A stretch of DNA of 64,000 nucleotides, from positions 2,691,742-2,755,741 of the forward strand of contig CAMGYJ010000008.1 of the NCBI GenBank assembly GCA_946122785.1. The letters are read 5' to 3'. Source of the DNA: Linum tenue. Taxonomy: Eukaryota > Streptophyta > Magnoliopsida > Malpighiales > Linaceae. The position numbers and the translations under genes were made by a program. Positions 1 to 10,481 of the stretch are shown here, one piece after another (within the stretch, counting starts at the first letter, position 1; the number at the start of each line of letters is the position of its first letter). The notes beneath the pieces are model-generated. The model was given only the letters and a program-made list of their open reading frames with translations. It ran no database searches and had not been told where the DNA came from.

Positions 1-166
1 TATAAATTTAAGTTACTCCTAGTGGCTAAGGCATTATGGACGTTATCCAGTGTGGAGATGTAAAATATGTTCTTTTTAGTGAAACCAGCGGCACTTGTCA
101 ATTGCCACTCTGCAGTAAATGTGCTCACATCTTTATGACCAGGAATGATTGAGCTTGAGCACTTAC

Positions 167-3100
167 CGCATGAAGCACCCCTTTTGTGGTGACATCAAAC
201 GCACCAGCAGATCCACTTGTTGCATTTATCCAATCAATAATTCTTTGTCGATGTGCATCCTGATTGTGATCCATTTCACCATAAGTATAACTGAGGGAAT
301 CCCAATACTCGCCAACTGCAAAATAAGGACTGGTTGCATCCATGTAATCCTTTACATAGCCGCCCCAAAATCCTCTGACAAAATCAAGCCGCCAACCATC
401 ATAACCAATTTCTTCTCTGCACATCAAAGGGAACTGGTAGATTTAGCAGTGTCAAGAAACATGATGATGATGATCATCATCATCACTAGGAGAGTGCAGG
501 CATAATATTTACGGTTCTTAAAGCAAAGTTAAAAGGAAATTGAATATTCATTCACCTTAGCCAGCGCATCCATCCTTTGATATCCTTCCTCACAAAATCC
601 TGCGAGTGATCAATGTTGGGGGCAGCATGAAAATTGTCCCCGCTGCTCTTGTTTCCTCTACCCTGTATGAAGGAAACAGGGATTTACATCTTAGAGCAAA
701 TAGGTTAGGCACATATATCCTGCATTGCATCTCATTTACAAGTTGGATCGAAAGCATCAAGTGGAAATTACAGGTCGTAAGCTCAATATTATCCTTCCAT
801 TGCATGTACATTAATTCCATTTGCTAAAATTCGGAACATAAATCGCCAAAGTTAAAATAAAATATTGATGCAGTATTTGACCAGCTCTGTAGCCCTTTAT
901 TCTCCTAATTAAAACGCTGCTGAAAGGGTATTGCAGAAGGAGAGTAGTGGACTATAGGTTATCATACAACTTTAAGTACCTGGAAATGTGGATCATCAGC
1001 AACAACTGCTCGATCGTCCCAATTTAAGCGACCACCAAAGATGTTCCATATTCCATTTTGGTTCTGATACTGAGCACATCGGTGGTTTAGCACAGCATCT
1101 CCAAGAACTTTGATGCCCAATTCATGAAGCTTTCCCACAAGTTCCTTCAGCTCATAAATGTTTCCATATCTGCTGACATACAATTTTTGGAAACTGATTG
1201 GTTTGCTATGGAGATTCAGACAATCTTGTTGAACCTTTTCTAGTTAAAAATAAAACATATGCTCTGAATAGAGATAGTAGCATCTTTCCGATAAATAATT
1301 CAGAACAAAAATTTGTAGAATAGAACATGGGATATAGATCATTCGTCTGGCTCCATGTTTAAGCACCCTTGTCAAGGAAAATCAAACAGACTGTCTCATT
1401 TAAAGCTTGTCAAATTATGTTAAAAAGGGAGCCAGAGTTTAAGTCCAATTCCAAAGAATATCAATTCCATTGATCTATTGCATGAAGAGTACGACAAATC
1501 ATTTAAATAGTTCATGGGAGGTACCTGGAGTTCAAATTATACAGATCCTTTGGCATGTAGCCTTCAGGCGACACTGACTCTGTAGGTGGAGGCAACCACA
1601 CAACCGTGAAACCAAGTGAAGCTATATCTTCTGCCTTCTCTTTGAGCTCCATATACCATCTTCCAGACTTATGGGATTCCCAATTGAAGCCCTGAAGCAC
1701 TATTTCATAACCACTCCCTGTACCGGAGCTCTTTTTAGGAGGTGCTTGCTCCAGCTCTTCTTCCAAAACAACCTCTTCTTTGAAAGTTGGTATGGAGCTT
1801 CTGAAGATGCTGTAGGCTTCAGCAGCCAATTTCTCAATCTCCTGAAGTATGCTTTCTTGTGCTTCTTTAGTTTTCACCTTTCGACTGTTGTCGGAAGAAA
1901 TTCCACTCACCAAGTTCCTTATTTCTTTAATTATCTCATTAGTGAAGGCAGTATCAGAACCTTGATTTTGATCTAGAGCCTTCACAGAGGCTGCTGCATC
2001 TTTAAAGTGTTCCTGACCGGACTCAGAATGCAAGATACTTGAATTTGAGAGCGGGACGTAAAAGTCATTTCCCTTACATTTCAACCAAGTATTATCATTT
2101 AGCTTGAGTACAAAAAGAAAGCCTGCAAGACCCTCTTCCAAGGTAAATAACCCCGAACATCCACGTCCATCCTCCTTCGGCTGAAGAGTAAGAGAACAAG
2201 TTTCAGAAAACAAAATAGAAGGACATTGTCAATAGTTATTATGAATTCCCAAACCATTGATCAAATTTAATTTCCTGAAAATAGAATGTTAATGGATCTA
2301 TGGAAGCCAAATGTTGTAAGAAAGTGAAACTAGTTATGCTACGAAATTTCAGTTTTCTGTCTCATGTCATAGTCATACAAAACCATATTCAGATCTTAGC
2401 CATGTTAAGAGGAAAAAGAGAAGTGCTTTTGTCTCAGTAATGGCTCACACAAGTGCAAATGTTCTTAGGTAATGCAGAATATTACTTATCGACTCATCTT
2501 TTGGTGAAACGGATATCTTTAATCATGCAAACACATGTACAGATCTTTAATCTGAGAAATCACCACCTATACTCTATTCGTACCTGCAACAAAGTCCGCA
2601 AAGCCTTTTCCTTGAATATAACTGTTTCTGGTGGATGAGGGCCAGGTGGAGTTTCCCAATTTTTAGCATCATCTCTGCACACCCCCCAGTGAACAACAAC
2701 TTCAGGTAGATCAGTTTCGAGATAAAGGATATTCTTAGACGTCTCAGGGCACTTTCTAACTGAAACAGTCACCGAGTTTTCTATAGCAATATGTTTGGTA
2801 ATGGGCTGCTCTTCATAGATCCCTTCTACTTTCTGATCTTCTCTTTTAACATCATCGGGCTCACGGGTACTGTCTGTTTCTGGTTTGAGCAATATGTTTG
2901 AAAAGAAGGGTCCTAGGATTCAAGGTAAGCCATTAGAAGCAATTAATACACAAGCAAATAGACATGAACAAAAGGAAACCAAATGAAGAGTGATGACTAG
3001 AACTATCCAATTCATCGTCCACAATTGCGAACAGTCAAAATAGCAAGACTGGTCCATAGCTCAACTAGAATCATACCATCGAATTTTAATTTCAATGCCC

Positions 3101-4574
3101 ATTCACATACCTAATTATACATCATAAAGAAAGTATAATTCAGTTACTTAATGGTTTGCATATTCATGTTGCTTCAGTTTCAACCTGGCCAAATAACGAA
3201 GCTGTTTGAGCCAAATACAGTACCATCTTCAAGAAGGTAATCTACGAGAGGCACCTTAAAATCTCTTCCCTTGTGTTGATACCATGCTCCAGTTTCTTCG
3301 TCCTATATAAGACCACCACCGACATCAATGGAAGAAGCTAGCAACTTCAGTACTAACACATGGTGAAAATCATATCAAACATTACAATGAAACCAACAAA
3401 AACATAAAAAATAAAAAAGACCTTCAGGACGAAATTTATGGCAGCAATTGCACTCTTGGGATCAATATCAATCTTCACTTCATAGAATGGATCATCTCCA
3501 GATGGTTTCTTTAAAGGTGTCTCGATCGCATAATTCTGAGAGAGAGGAAAAGGGGGAAAAAGAAAAATCACGTTTCATGGTTTAGTTTCAACTGAAAAAC
3601 TCTGCACTGCAGCTAGCACTGGAGTATCATGGCTCAACAATTTACCTTTACTGGCACGGAACCAGAGGGTCTCATATGCTTTGGAGGTTGATCCCATTCG
3701 CTGCGAATTCGATAAAATAGAAGGAAACCATTTCACAACTGATTGTCTACATGAATATAAACCAAAACCAAGGAAACAAGACACATAGTTCCAGTTCCAT
3801 AGCACAAAATGAAAAAAGAACAAGCAAAAAAATGAGACTCTTGTGAAAATCAATCAATCTAGATAGTAGAAGAGATCTAATAAGTCAACAGAAACTTTCC
3901 TAACCTGCCAATATCATTGACATAAGAGACTCCCCAATGAAGAATCCATTTCCCAGGAAGGCTACATCCCACAGTCAGATGCCAATTACCTTTCCCGTTC
4001 TCCTGATCCACGCGCACAAAAATCTTTCCTTCCACCTACCATTCCAGACCAAACTAAACGTCAACTTGGAGCAAAACCATACACTAGTAAGAACACACAA
4101 TGCATCATCTCATTTCAATGGCACAATGCAACAACAGAATCAGAGGAGCAAAATTTTGTAGCAAACACCAAAATAGTCGGTTGAGCTTTTCAAAAACCCT
4201 AGCACCGTCGCCAGTTCTTCAGTCTTATCAGCGATCAAAACAAGCAATGAACCGAAGAAGAAAAATGGAGCAGGTACCTTTTCAGTTTGAGTGACTGGAA
4301 AACTGTGCCGGAAGAACACATCACCGGAGGATTCGAAAGTCTCCGCCAGAGCAGTACTAGAAGAAGAAGAAGAAGAAGAGCTACTAGCTCTGATCACGAA
4401 GGGAGCTGTCGACCGACGACGCACACGTAGCTTGCATTTGCCGCGATGAAACAGTTTCTGCCGCGAACAATTAAGCGAAGAAGAAGAGCAGCAGGGATTC
4501 GCAACCTTCCGAAGTCCAGAAACCTCCGTCCGGCGGTGATATCGGAGGAGCGGCTCAACGGCGACGGAGGACAT
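167..4574 (-). CDS. AMY3: Plastid alpha-amylase, AMY3 type (10 exons, 3' end outside window)
   Basis: Endo-hydrolase of alpha-1,4 glucan bonds in starch; the family acts in the chloroplast stroma. Ten exons join in frame to 749 codons, all with GT-AG introns: 4574-4278, 4035-3905, 3700-3646, 3535-3422, 3302-3185, 2912-2584, 2180-1525, 1169-980, 662-556, 416-167. Bases 1-166 are intron; the end of the catalytic domain lies beyond the edge. The N-terminus is rich in Ser and Arg, as in transit peptides. Two CBM45-like starch-binding repeats follow, with HWGVS (exon 2) and HWGVC (exon 6). The GH13 barrel shows DAVLNH, the nucleophile region GWRLDFVRG and the acid/base region GEYWD. The ATG at 4574 is chosen because transit-like sequence starts there; an in-frame ATG at 4691 is possible. 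No break is seen. Family length is near 890 residues, so about 140 are missing here. Confidence 0.95.
4360..4380. repeat. AAG trinucleotide microsatellite in AMY3 exon 1
   Basis: Seven AAG units on the + strand are read on the minus strand as a serine run in the transit-peptide part of the amylase. Length variation here would change the number of serines but not the frame. Confidence 0.8.
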
Positions 4575-4863
4575 TGCGGTATGCGGCGATCGGAAGGAAG
4601 GGAAGGGAAGGAGCGATCCGTTCGGAGGAAGGAGGGGAGAGATATTTTTTTTTTGTGTGTGTAAATGAGTGCCAAGGGGGACGATGGGCAATGGGCGGTG
4701 GTTAGTGAAGTTATGGATAATTTTATTTCGCTTAAAATCTCGGTAAAGCTTAACTTTTCAATTTCCCGAAAAGAGAAATCCCCCTTTTCCATTTTCTCGT
4801 TCTGGCCGTTACCGAACTTGCGCCAAATTCAGGGCGAGCGTCGCGCTCATGCTGGCATCTACC
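4575..4863 (-). promoter_or_regulatory. 5' leader and proximal upstream region of AMY3
   Basis: This is the only unique sequence between the amylase start codon and the first transposon. It must hold the leader and probably the core promoter. I see no clear TATA box. A T-run and short GT repeat lie near 4644-4660. Assignment is by position only. Confidence 0.4.
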
Positions 4864-5541
4864 AGGTAGGTTAGGGCGGTCAATGAGTCGAGCTGAACCG
4901 AGTTTTATCGCAGTTTGAACTTGACTCGTTAATAAATGAGCTGAGCTAAACTCGAACTCGAGTAATTTATTAACGAGTCGAGTCGAGTTCTAGCTAGTCT
5001 TGTTTACTAAATTATTAGATCGTATTTGATACATTTATTTTGTATGTCGTGTATGGTACATGTGATTGATGTAACAATTAAAAAAAATAATCAAAGGTTC
5101 TACATTAGTGAATCTTATATTATAATTTGTAGGTGTCATATTATTTAGTTAATAAATTTTAACTAGTTCAAATCATGTTTTTTCATAGTGTCGAAACAAT
5201 TTTGTACATAATTTCTCTACAGAATTAAAAATAAGCATATTTGCTTACATGTTCAACATGTTAAACATCACATGATGTGAGATATATAATTTAACAATCC
5301 TATGAATTATGAAAGTCCAAATTAGATCGATTCGCCCATAAGTCGGTGATCAAGTTGGCTCTCAAACCGCAATGTTGAGACATCTCATGAGCTCAACAAG
5401 CCACCGAGTCGAGCTTGCTCGCGAAGCACAAAGCTCAAGCTTGGCTCGTTAGTAAACGAGTCGAGTTTCGAACGAGTTTTTCCCGATTCGAGCTTCGAGT
5501 TGCTTGCGAGTAGCTCGACTCATTTGCAACCCTAGGTAGGT
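4864..5541. mobile_element. Non-autonomous hAT element upstream of AMY3, with 8-bp TSD
   Basis: The element proper is about 4872-5533 (662 bp). Its ends are imperfect inverted repeats sharing TGAGTCGAGCT (left TAGGGCGGTCAATGAGTCG; right end reversed reads AGGGTTGCAAATGAGTCG). It is flanked by AGGTAGGT at 4864-4871 and 5534-5541, the 8-bp duplication typical of hAT transposons. Near each end are many CGAGTCGAG and CTCGAAC subterminal motifs. No coding capacity is seen. Confidence 0.85.
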
Positions 5542-5862
5542 AATACCAGGAATCTCACAGGTGCGGTTCTAATCCCGCGAAACGCAGGTACCTAAGAGCA
5601 TCCACAACGGTTGTCATGTTGGTATTTAATATTCCACGTGGCACTTTCATTTCCCCTTTCATTGTTGGAGCCCCTATTTATAAAGTGAGATATCCCCCTT
5701 AATGAAATACCAAATGGAAGAGCAAGAGCGGGCTCCACCCACATTTTATGTTATTTTTCTTTTTCTTTCTTTATTTCTATTCTATTTTGTGAGTTGTGAG
5801 ATAGTGTATTTTTATTTTGTGGGTCCACTATGAAATAGATAATGGATTTCATTGATGTAGAG

Positions 5863-6308
5863 CAAGGTTGTCAACCCGCGAGTCGCCGCGGACCCGGTCG
5901 AGCCAGTGGGTCAAGGGTTAACGGGTCACCCGTTTTAACTAGGTCTAGCCCGAAAATATGTAAAGAGTCATTATATTGTACTTACCTGATAAATTATATC
6001 AAATCTCATCTAACATATGAATTATAACATACACCAAAATAACATGTCGTACTTAGATACAACATATAGTGAAAATTCACACACACTTATATAACATCAA
6101 TATTCAAATGTTCAACTTAGGATTCCAAAGATTGAGTTAGGCAAAAAGAAAAATCGGAAAATAGGCGCATTTCGCAAACCAAAGAAAAAATGACACATAT
6201 TGACTTCCAACCCGGTACCTTGTAGCGGTTGACCCTACGGGTGCATGCGACTCGTTTTTCTCATCGAGCCAGGGTCAAAGTGGGTCCACCTGCGGGTAGA
6301 CAACCTTG
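5863..6308. mobile_element. Small hAT-like inverted-repeat element, copy 1
   Basis: The ends are inverted repeats: CAAGGTTGTCAACCCGC on the left against CAAGGTTGTCTACCCGC reversed on the right. Inside the ends are GGTCGAGCCAGTGGGTCAA-type subterminal sequences. No clean 8-bp duplication is visible, so the class is inferred from the ends. About 240 bp of its right half recurs inverted at 10241-10481. No open reading frame of note. Confidence 0.6.
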
Positions 6309-7160
6309 GTCTAACGCCATTTTCAAGGTCCGGAATTACGTGGAAGCCTACGTGGCACTTACTCGACACAAATGCCCAAGCTTATCTGAACCAAGGCGGA
6401 CTTTTTTAAGATTGTGAAATCGCACTAAAATTTACATTGGAAAGTCAGTGGTAGAGTATTTTGTATTATCGTGGTTTAATCGTGATGTAACCATGGTTCA
6501 ATCGTTACTTGCAGGCAAGATTTTTCTTATGTTTGGCTTCTGGCAAAATCTATGGGAATCTACAACAAGCAGACGATATATGGATGTTTCGACAACACTA
6601 CGATTATCCCGTGCAACATTTGGGGACACATACATCGCTGATTTTAGAAGGTTGATGCGTTGTCTCAAACTGGAGCAAAAGTTATCAAGGAAAGCCTTGA
6701 TGAAGTTGATCAATTGTTATATGAACATGCAAAAAAGGATAAGTTCATCAGCAAAAAACAAATGCAATAATCATGGACCATTCCTAGAGAATTGAATTGT
6801 TCACGAGATCTTCTTAGCAATTGCTTTGTTAATCCTATAGGCAAGACGTTTCATACATAAGATGAAAAGATAGGGTGATAGAGGGTATCCCTATTTTTTT
6901 TTTATGAATGATGTAGGATTTAATTGCGAAGACACATAATATGTGTCAGTAAAATTGATGATAGTACATAGAAAGGTTATAGTGAGTTAGAAAGCATAAA
7001 TGTTTGGGAGCTCAAATAAAGTCTCATAACAAATTTAGTCTACTAGTTTGCTTTATTCAAATGGAAGCTAGTGCTTCAGCCTCTTATTCCAATGGTAGCT
7101 AGTGCTTCAAGGAGGCTGGATAGAGTGGGAAGTCTATGATCCATGAAGGAGATTGTAGAA
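6309..7160. other. Gene-free stretch
   Basis: AT-rich sequence without a recognisable gene. An open frame of 115 codons on the + strand (6448-6795) has no motif I recognise, and no splice-linked exon is evident around it. Confidence 0.5.
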
Positions 7161-7170
7161 ACTTCACCGT

Positions 7171-7981
7171 TCATGAAGAGGAATTATGTTGTAGGTGAAG
7201 TTCCACTTGGATAAATTGTACTTGGTTCTTCTTATGCCCTCTCTTTCTGGGACAGTTATACTTCCAATACCCAACTTCCTTACAGATGTGACAGGAGTCG
7301 CTTGGCTGTGGACCGAAACCCTTAGAATTCGAGTTTCTGTTTGAATTCCCTTTACTAGATTTCTTCTTTCCCTTTCCACCTGTAGCAGCCATCGATGCTT
7401 CACCACCTGTACCAGATCCAGACTCCTTATTCCTAATCTCTCTCGTGTGAAGAGCATATCTGGCATCCTCCAACGACAAGCTATCTTTACTAATAATAAA
7501 AGAATCCACAAAATTCTCATATGAACTTGGCAAAGAAACAAACAGGATTAGGGAAACATCTTCGTCATGACGTCATCAACCTTAACATCTATATTGCGTA
7601 AATCTACCAAAATAGAATTAAGTTGCTCCAGATGTTCCCTCAAAGGCGTACCTTCTTACATCCTCTAGCTTGAGATGCAACTTGTTGGTTAAGGACTTCA
7701 TCATATACAGACTCTCCAGCTTCAACCACAAGTCTGTGGCAGTCTTCTCAGCAGCGACTTCAATGATCACATCACTAGATAATGATAGCATGATGGTTGA
7801 GTGTGCCTTCTCCTCCAGGATATCCCACTCATCGTCATCGACCATTGTCTTCTTTTGTTTCGCAAACAGCGGCCCCCACAGCCGTTGTTATTTCAATAAA
7901 GCCTGCATCTTGATTGCCATATACCGAAACTGTTCTTCCCCGTGAACTTCTTGATCTTCATGTTTATCGATGTCATTCTTC
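7171..7981 (-). pseudogene. Broken Ty1/copia gag fragment
   Basis: Three stretches in one reading phase read like a plant copia gag: a start region with KKFTGKNSFGIWQ in a neighbouring frame, a central EEKAHSTIMLSLSSDV block (the UBN2/gag-polypeptide part), then SSYENFVDSF and a C-terminal zinc-knuckle region. It is interrupted by a TAA near 7890 and by at least two frameshifts. The knuckle reads CHICKEVGYWKYNC, in which the expected histidine is tyrosine. No protease, integrase or reverse transcriptase follows, so this is a 5' remnant of a retroelement pointing left. Confidence 0.8.
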
Positions 7982-8014
7982 AATCTTGAAACCCAAGCCT
8001 GATTTCCAACTCGG

Positions 8015-8026
8015 GGTCTGGTACCA
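8015..8026 (-). other. Primer binding site of the copia remnant
   Basis: On the minus strand TGGTACCAGACC matches the usual plant initiator-tRNA-Met site (TGGTATCAGAGC) at 10 of 12 positions. It lies directly upstream of the gag remnant, where the primer site of a copia element belongs. Confidence 0.6.
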
Positions 8027-8290
8027 CTTGTCACGACAACTTCACTACGGATTGGGAAATAAGAGGATTTGACAAAGCAAGAAAACGAAAACACGAATGA
8101 ACACGACATACGATTTACGTGGTTCACTTAAATAATGTGTGTTAGCTAGTCCACGGGCAGGAGAGATCCAGTTTCACAAACTTCAAGGAGATATAGGTTA
8201 CAGAGGAGTATGAAAAGTATTGATAGTACTTCTCCATGGTCTAACCCTAATCCAATATGGTAAAGGAAAAGAAGTTATAGATCAGGCCCA
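8027..8290 (-). repeat. Probable LTR remnant of the copia fragment
   Basis: Sequence upstream of the primer site on the minus strand includes GTGAACCACGTAAATCGTATG, a phrase common near the end of plant copia LTRs. The outer boundary and a second LTR are not visible, so the extent is approximate. Confidence 0.4.
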
Positions 8291-9145
8291 AAACATTAAC
8301 CCAAACAACATTGAGCTCATACACTGAGGAACCCAAACAACATCCAGTTGTAGCGCCATATATTCCGATTCAAGGCACATCAACACATGGAATAGCAACG
8401 ACAATGTCATCCCGTTGTTTCTTCCTCTTCTTCCTACGATAGAAGTGCCTCCCTCCTTTAAGGTGGGTTGCCTCCTTTTCCACAACAGCGATACCCTTAT
8501 CCCAAATTCCCTTGCACCGAATTGTATTGTAGTTGCTATAACATGTAGAACCATGGAACGGTGAGGCGGAAGCCACGACGGTAGGAACATCTTCTTGCGA
8601 CTATGGCGATGACAACGTGGTTGCTCACAACGTTGGCTCTATAGCTCTCTCACAGGCTGCGATGAACCTTCCTCAAGAAGTCAGGGCACTTTTCGTCAGT
8701 TGAATCAACTTATAGAGGTTATCCCTGGATAGCCATTCGGTGTCCATCATATCGCAACCAGACTCTGATGCTAATTGATGCGTGATGAGATCTCACGCGT
8801 TATGGAACTCAAATTCTTCTACAAAAGAGCTAAAGAATCCAATAAAAGAGAACTAATTAATTTACTACTAATTAGTGAACTTTATTACTTCAATGAAAAA
8901 AGAAGAACAAAAGTACATGTTTATTGGACTAATCCCGCAAACTCTTTCCCCCCTTCAATAAGCTAAATAAATCCGAAACCAATACGTAAACAATGACTTT
9001 CTCAATTTAATAATCTTAAACATCCTAAGATAAACTTATACGAATTTCCCATATAATATAATACCCAACAATTAATTAATAAGAAATAATACCTAATTAC
9101 TGAACCCCAAAATTGGCCATAAGGCCCAACATATGCTATAATGCA
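8291..9145. other. Retroelement-like debris and AT-rich intergenic DNA
   Basis: 8291-8790 looks like further decayed retroelement sequence; on the minus strand near 8770 GCATCAGAGTCTGG resembles a damaged initiator-tRNA-Met primer site. 8800-9145 is AT-rich and holds the 3' flank of the ubiquitin-like gene. No gene is supported. Confidence 0.35.
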
Positions 9146-9796
9146 TCAGTATCGTTTTCGAATTAACATAAGTATGTGTGAACATTCATCGTCTTCTAAA
9201 AATGGGGGATCAAATAAAAGTTTGCGAGTCACGCAATATGGATAGGGATCCACCGGGTCCTCGATCGAGTACTTAACACGAATTACAGCACCATGAGACA
9301 CCAGATAGTGCAACAAAGTCGCCTCGTCATCTGCCAGCATCCTGCCATGGCAGAACAGGTCAATTTTAGTCCTGGCATACCCAGGCCATTTGACGTGTAT
9401 AAGCTTCTTCAACTCTGCCACCTTGCTCGTTTCCTTGCAAGTGATTGCCATGGATGGAAGTCGGAAGAAACGTGAAACCAGGTTGACAGTGATCGGGATG
9501 TTATCGTTGGCTGCCGCAGCAATCTCCAAGTGGGCGGCTGTGGGAACAGCAGGACGGTTGATTTTATAGGAATCTAGCGTTTTGTTGTTCGTCAACTTAT
9601 GTCTACCAAGCCACAAAGTCTGTCTCTCGATGGCTATGCCGTATGCAGCTTCGATCCTGGCCTTCACGTCTTCAACTGTCTGGGATGGTAGGAAATTGTG
9701 CTCTGCGAACATTTGTCCTGAACCAAATGTATGGTCGCGCGCGATTATGTATAACACAACGCTCTCATCTCCCATATGCTCTTCCTTCATTGTCAC
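9146..9796 (-). CDS. Protein with two ubiquitin-like domains, 216 aa, single exon
   Basis: The first ubiquitin-like fold covers about residues 12-90. TVEDVKARIEAAYGI lines up with TIDNVKAKIQDKEGI of ubiquitin, and TLDSYKI with TLADYNI. A second fold covers about residues 100-175, containing KVAELKKLI and a closing hydrophobic VIRV strand. There is no C-terminal Gly-Gly after either domain, so it is not a conjugated ubiquitin or a processed polyubiquitin. It more likely belongs to the divergent ubiquitin-domain proteins of plants. The tail of about 40 residues is unrecognised. ATG at 9796 opens the longest frame and a TATA motif lies about 115 nt upstream. Function beyond the fold is not known to me; no intron is seen. 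Confidence 0.8.
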   Translation of the reverse strand: MTMKEEHMGDESVVLYIIARDHTFGSGQMFAEHNFLPSQTVEDVKARIEAAYGIAIERQTLWLGRHKLTNNKTLDSYKINRPAVPTAAHLEIAAAANDNIPITVNLVSRFFRLPSMAITCKETSKVAELKKLIHVKWPGYARTKIDLFCHGRMLADDEATLLHYLVSHGAVIRVKYSIEDPVDPYPYCVTRKLLFDPPFLEDDECSHILMLIRKRY

Positions 9797-9910
9797 TAAG
9801 CTAAGATCTCTCCTTAATATCTCTTTCTATACTAATGACGATATAATTATCTAGCGCCAACTCCCTAACTAGTAGTAATAAATAAATGATATCTGTCTAG
9901 CTCCCTGCGC

Positions 9911-9917
9911 ATTTATA
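9911..9917 (-). promoter_or_regulatory. TATA box of the ubiquitin-like gene
   Basis: TATAAAT on the minus strand, about 115 nt upstream of the start codon. This would place transcription start near 9880 and leave a leader of about 80-90 nt. Confidence 0.5.
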
Positions 9918-10240
9918 GAAGAAAAATTTCAATCAGAAAGACAAAAATATAACACCTATCTCCTTTTCTTGCTGAACTCGACAGAACTTATGGTTATGCT
10001 TCACTGATTACTAGGCGGAGATAGAGAACAGTTTTGACTAAATTTTTGTTTCTCATTCTTTTTTTTGGTGAAAGTGTTTCTCATTCTTTGAATGTATTTC
10101 AGGTGGCCCTTTTTGGTAGGGGACAAATTAATTAAACAACTCCACTTTAAACTAAAAATAATAAGGCAACATTTTCATAAATTAATTTATTCATGAATAA
10201 AATTTTGTCATTTTTTTAAAATAAAATAATGTATCTCTTG

Positions 10241-10481
10241 CAAAATCGACCCGCTGGTCGACCCACTTTGACCCTGACCTGGTGAGAAAAACGGGCCGCA
10301 CGCACCCGCATGGTCGACGGCTTCAAGTTATCGGGTTGGAGGTTAAATTGTGTCATTTTTTTCTTTGGTTTGCGAAATGCGCATATTTTCTGATTTTTCT
10401 ATTCACGTAACTCAATCTTTGGAATCCATAGTTGAAAATTTGAATATTTATGTTATATAAGTGTGTGTAAATTTTCACTAT
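10241..10481. mobile_element. Inverted, truncated second copy of the 5863-6308 element
   Basis: This is a diverged reverse complement of about 6062-6308. Both contain GACCCACTTTGACCCTG, a GAGAAAAACG block, a TTTGGTTTGCGAAATGCGC-type block and ACTCAATCTTTGGAA. The homology stops exactly where CACTACAAC begins, showing that the CACTA-like element inserted into it. Confidence 0.7.

Noticed and set aside
5605..5862. Possible small element beginning GAGCATCCACAACGG
   Set aside because: The left end looks like a known miniature-element end, but the right side (ATTGATGTAGAGC) pairs with it at only about half the positions and no target duplication is visible.
6448..6795. 115-codon ORF on the + strand
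   Set aside because: No domain, no supporting splice sites, surrounded by transposon remains.
8600..8790. Second copia primer site and LTR near 8770
   Set aside because: GCATCAGAGTC is only a partial match and no LTR end or gag follows; kept as debris, not as an element.
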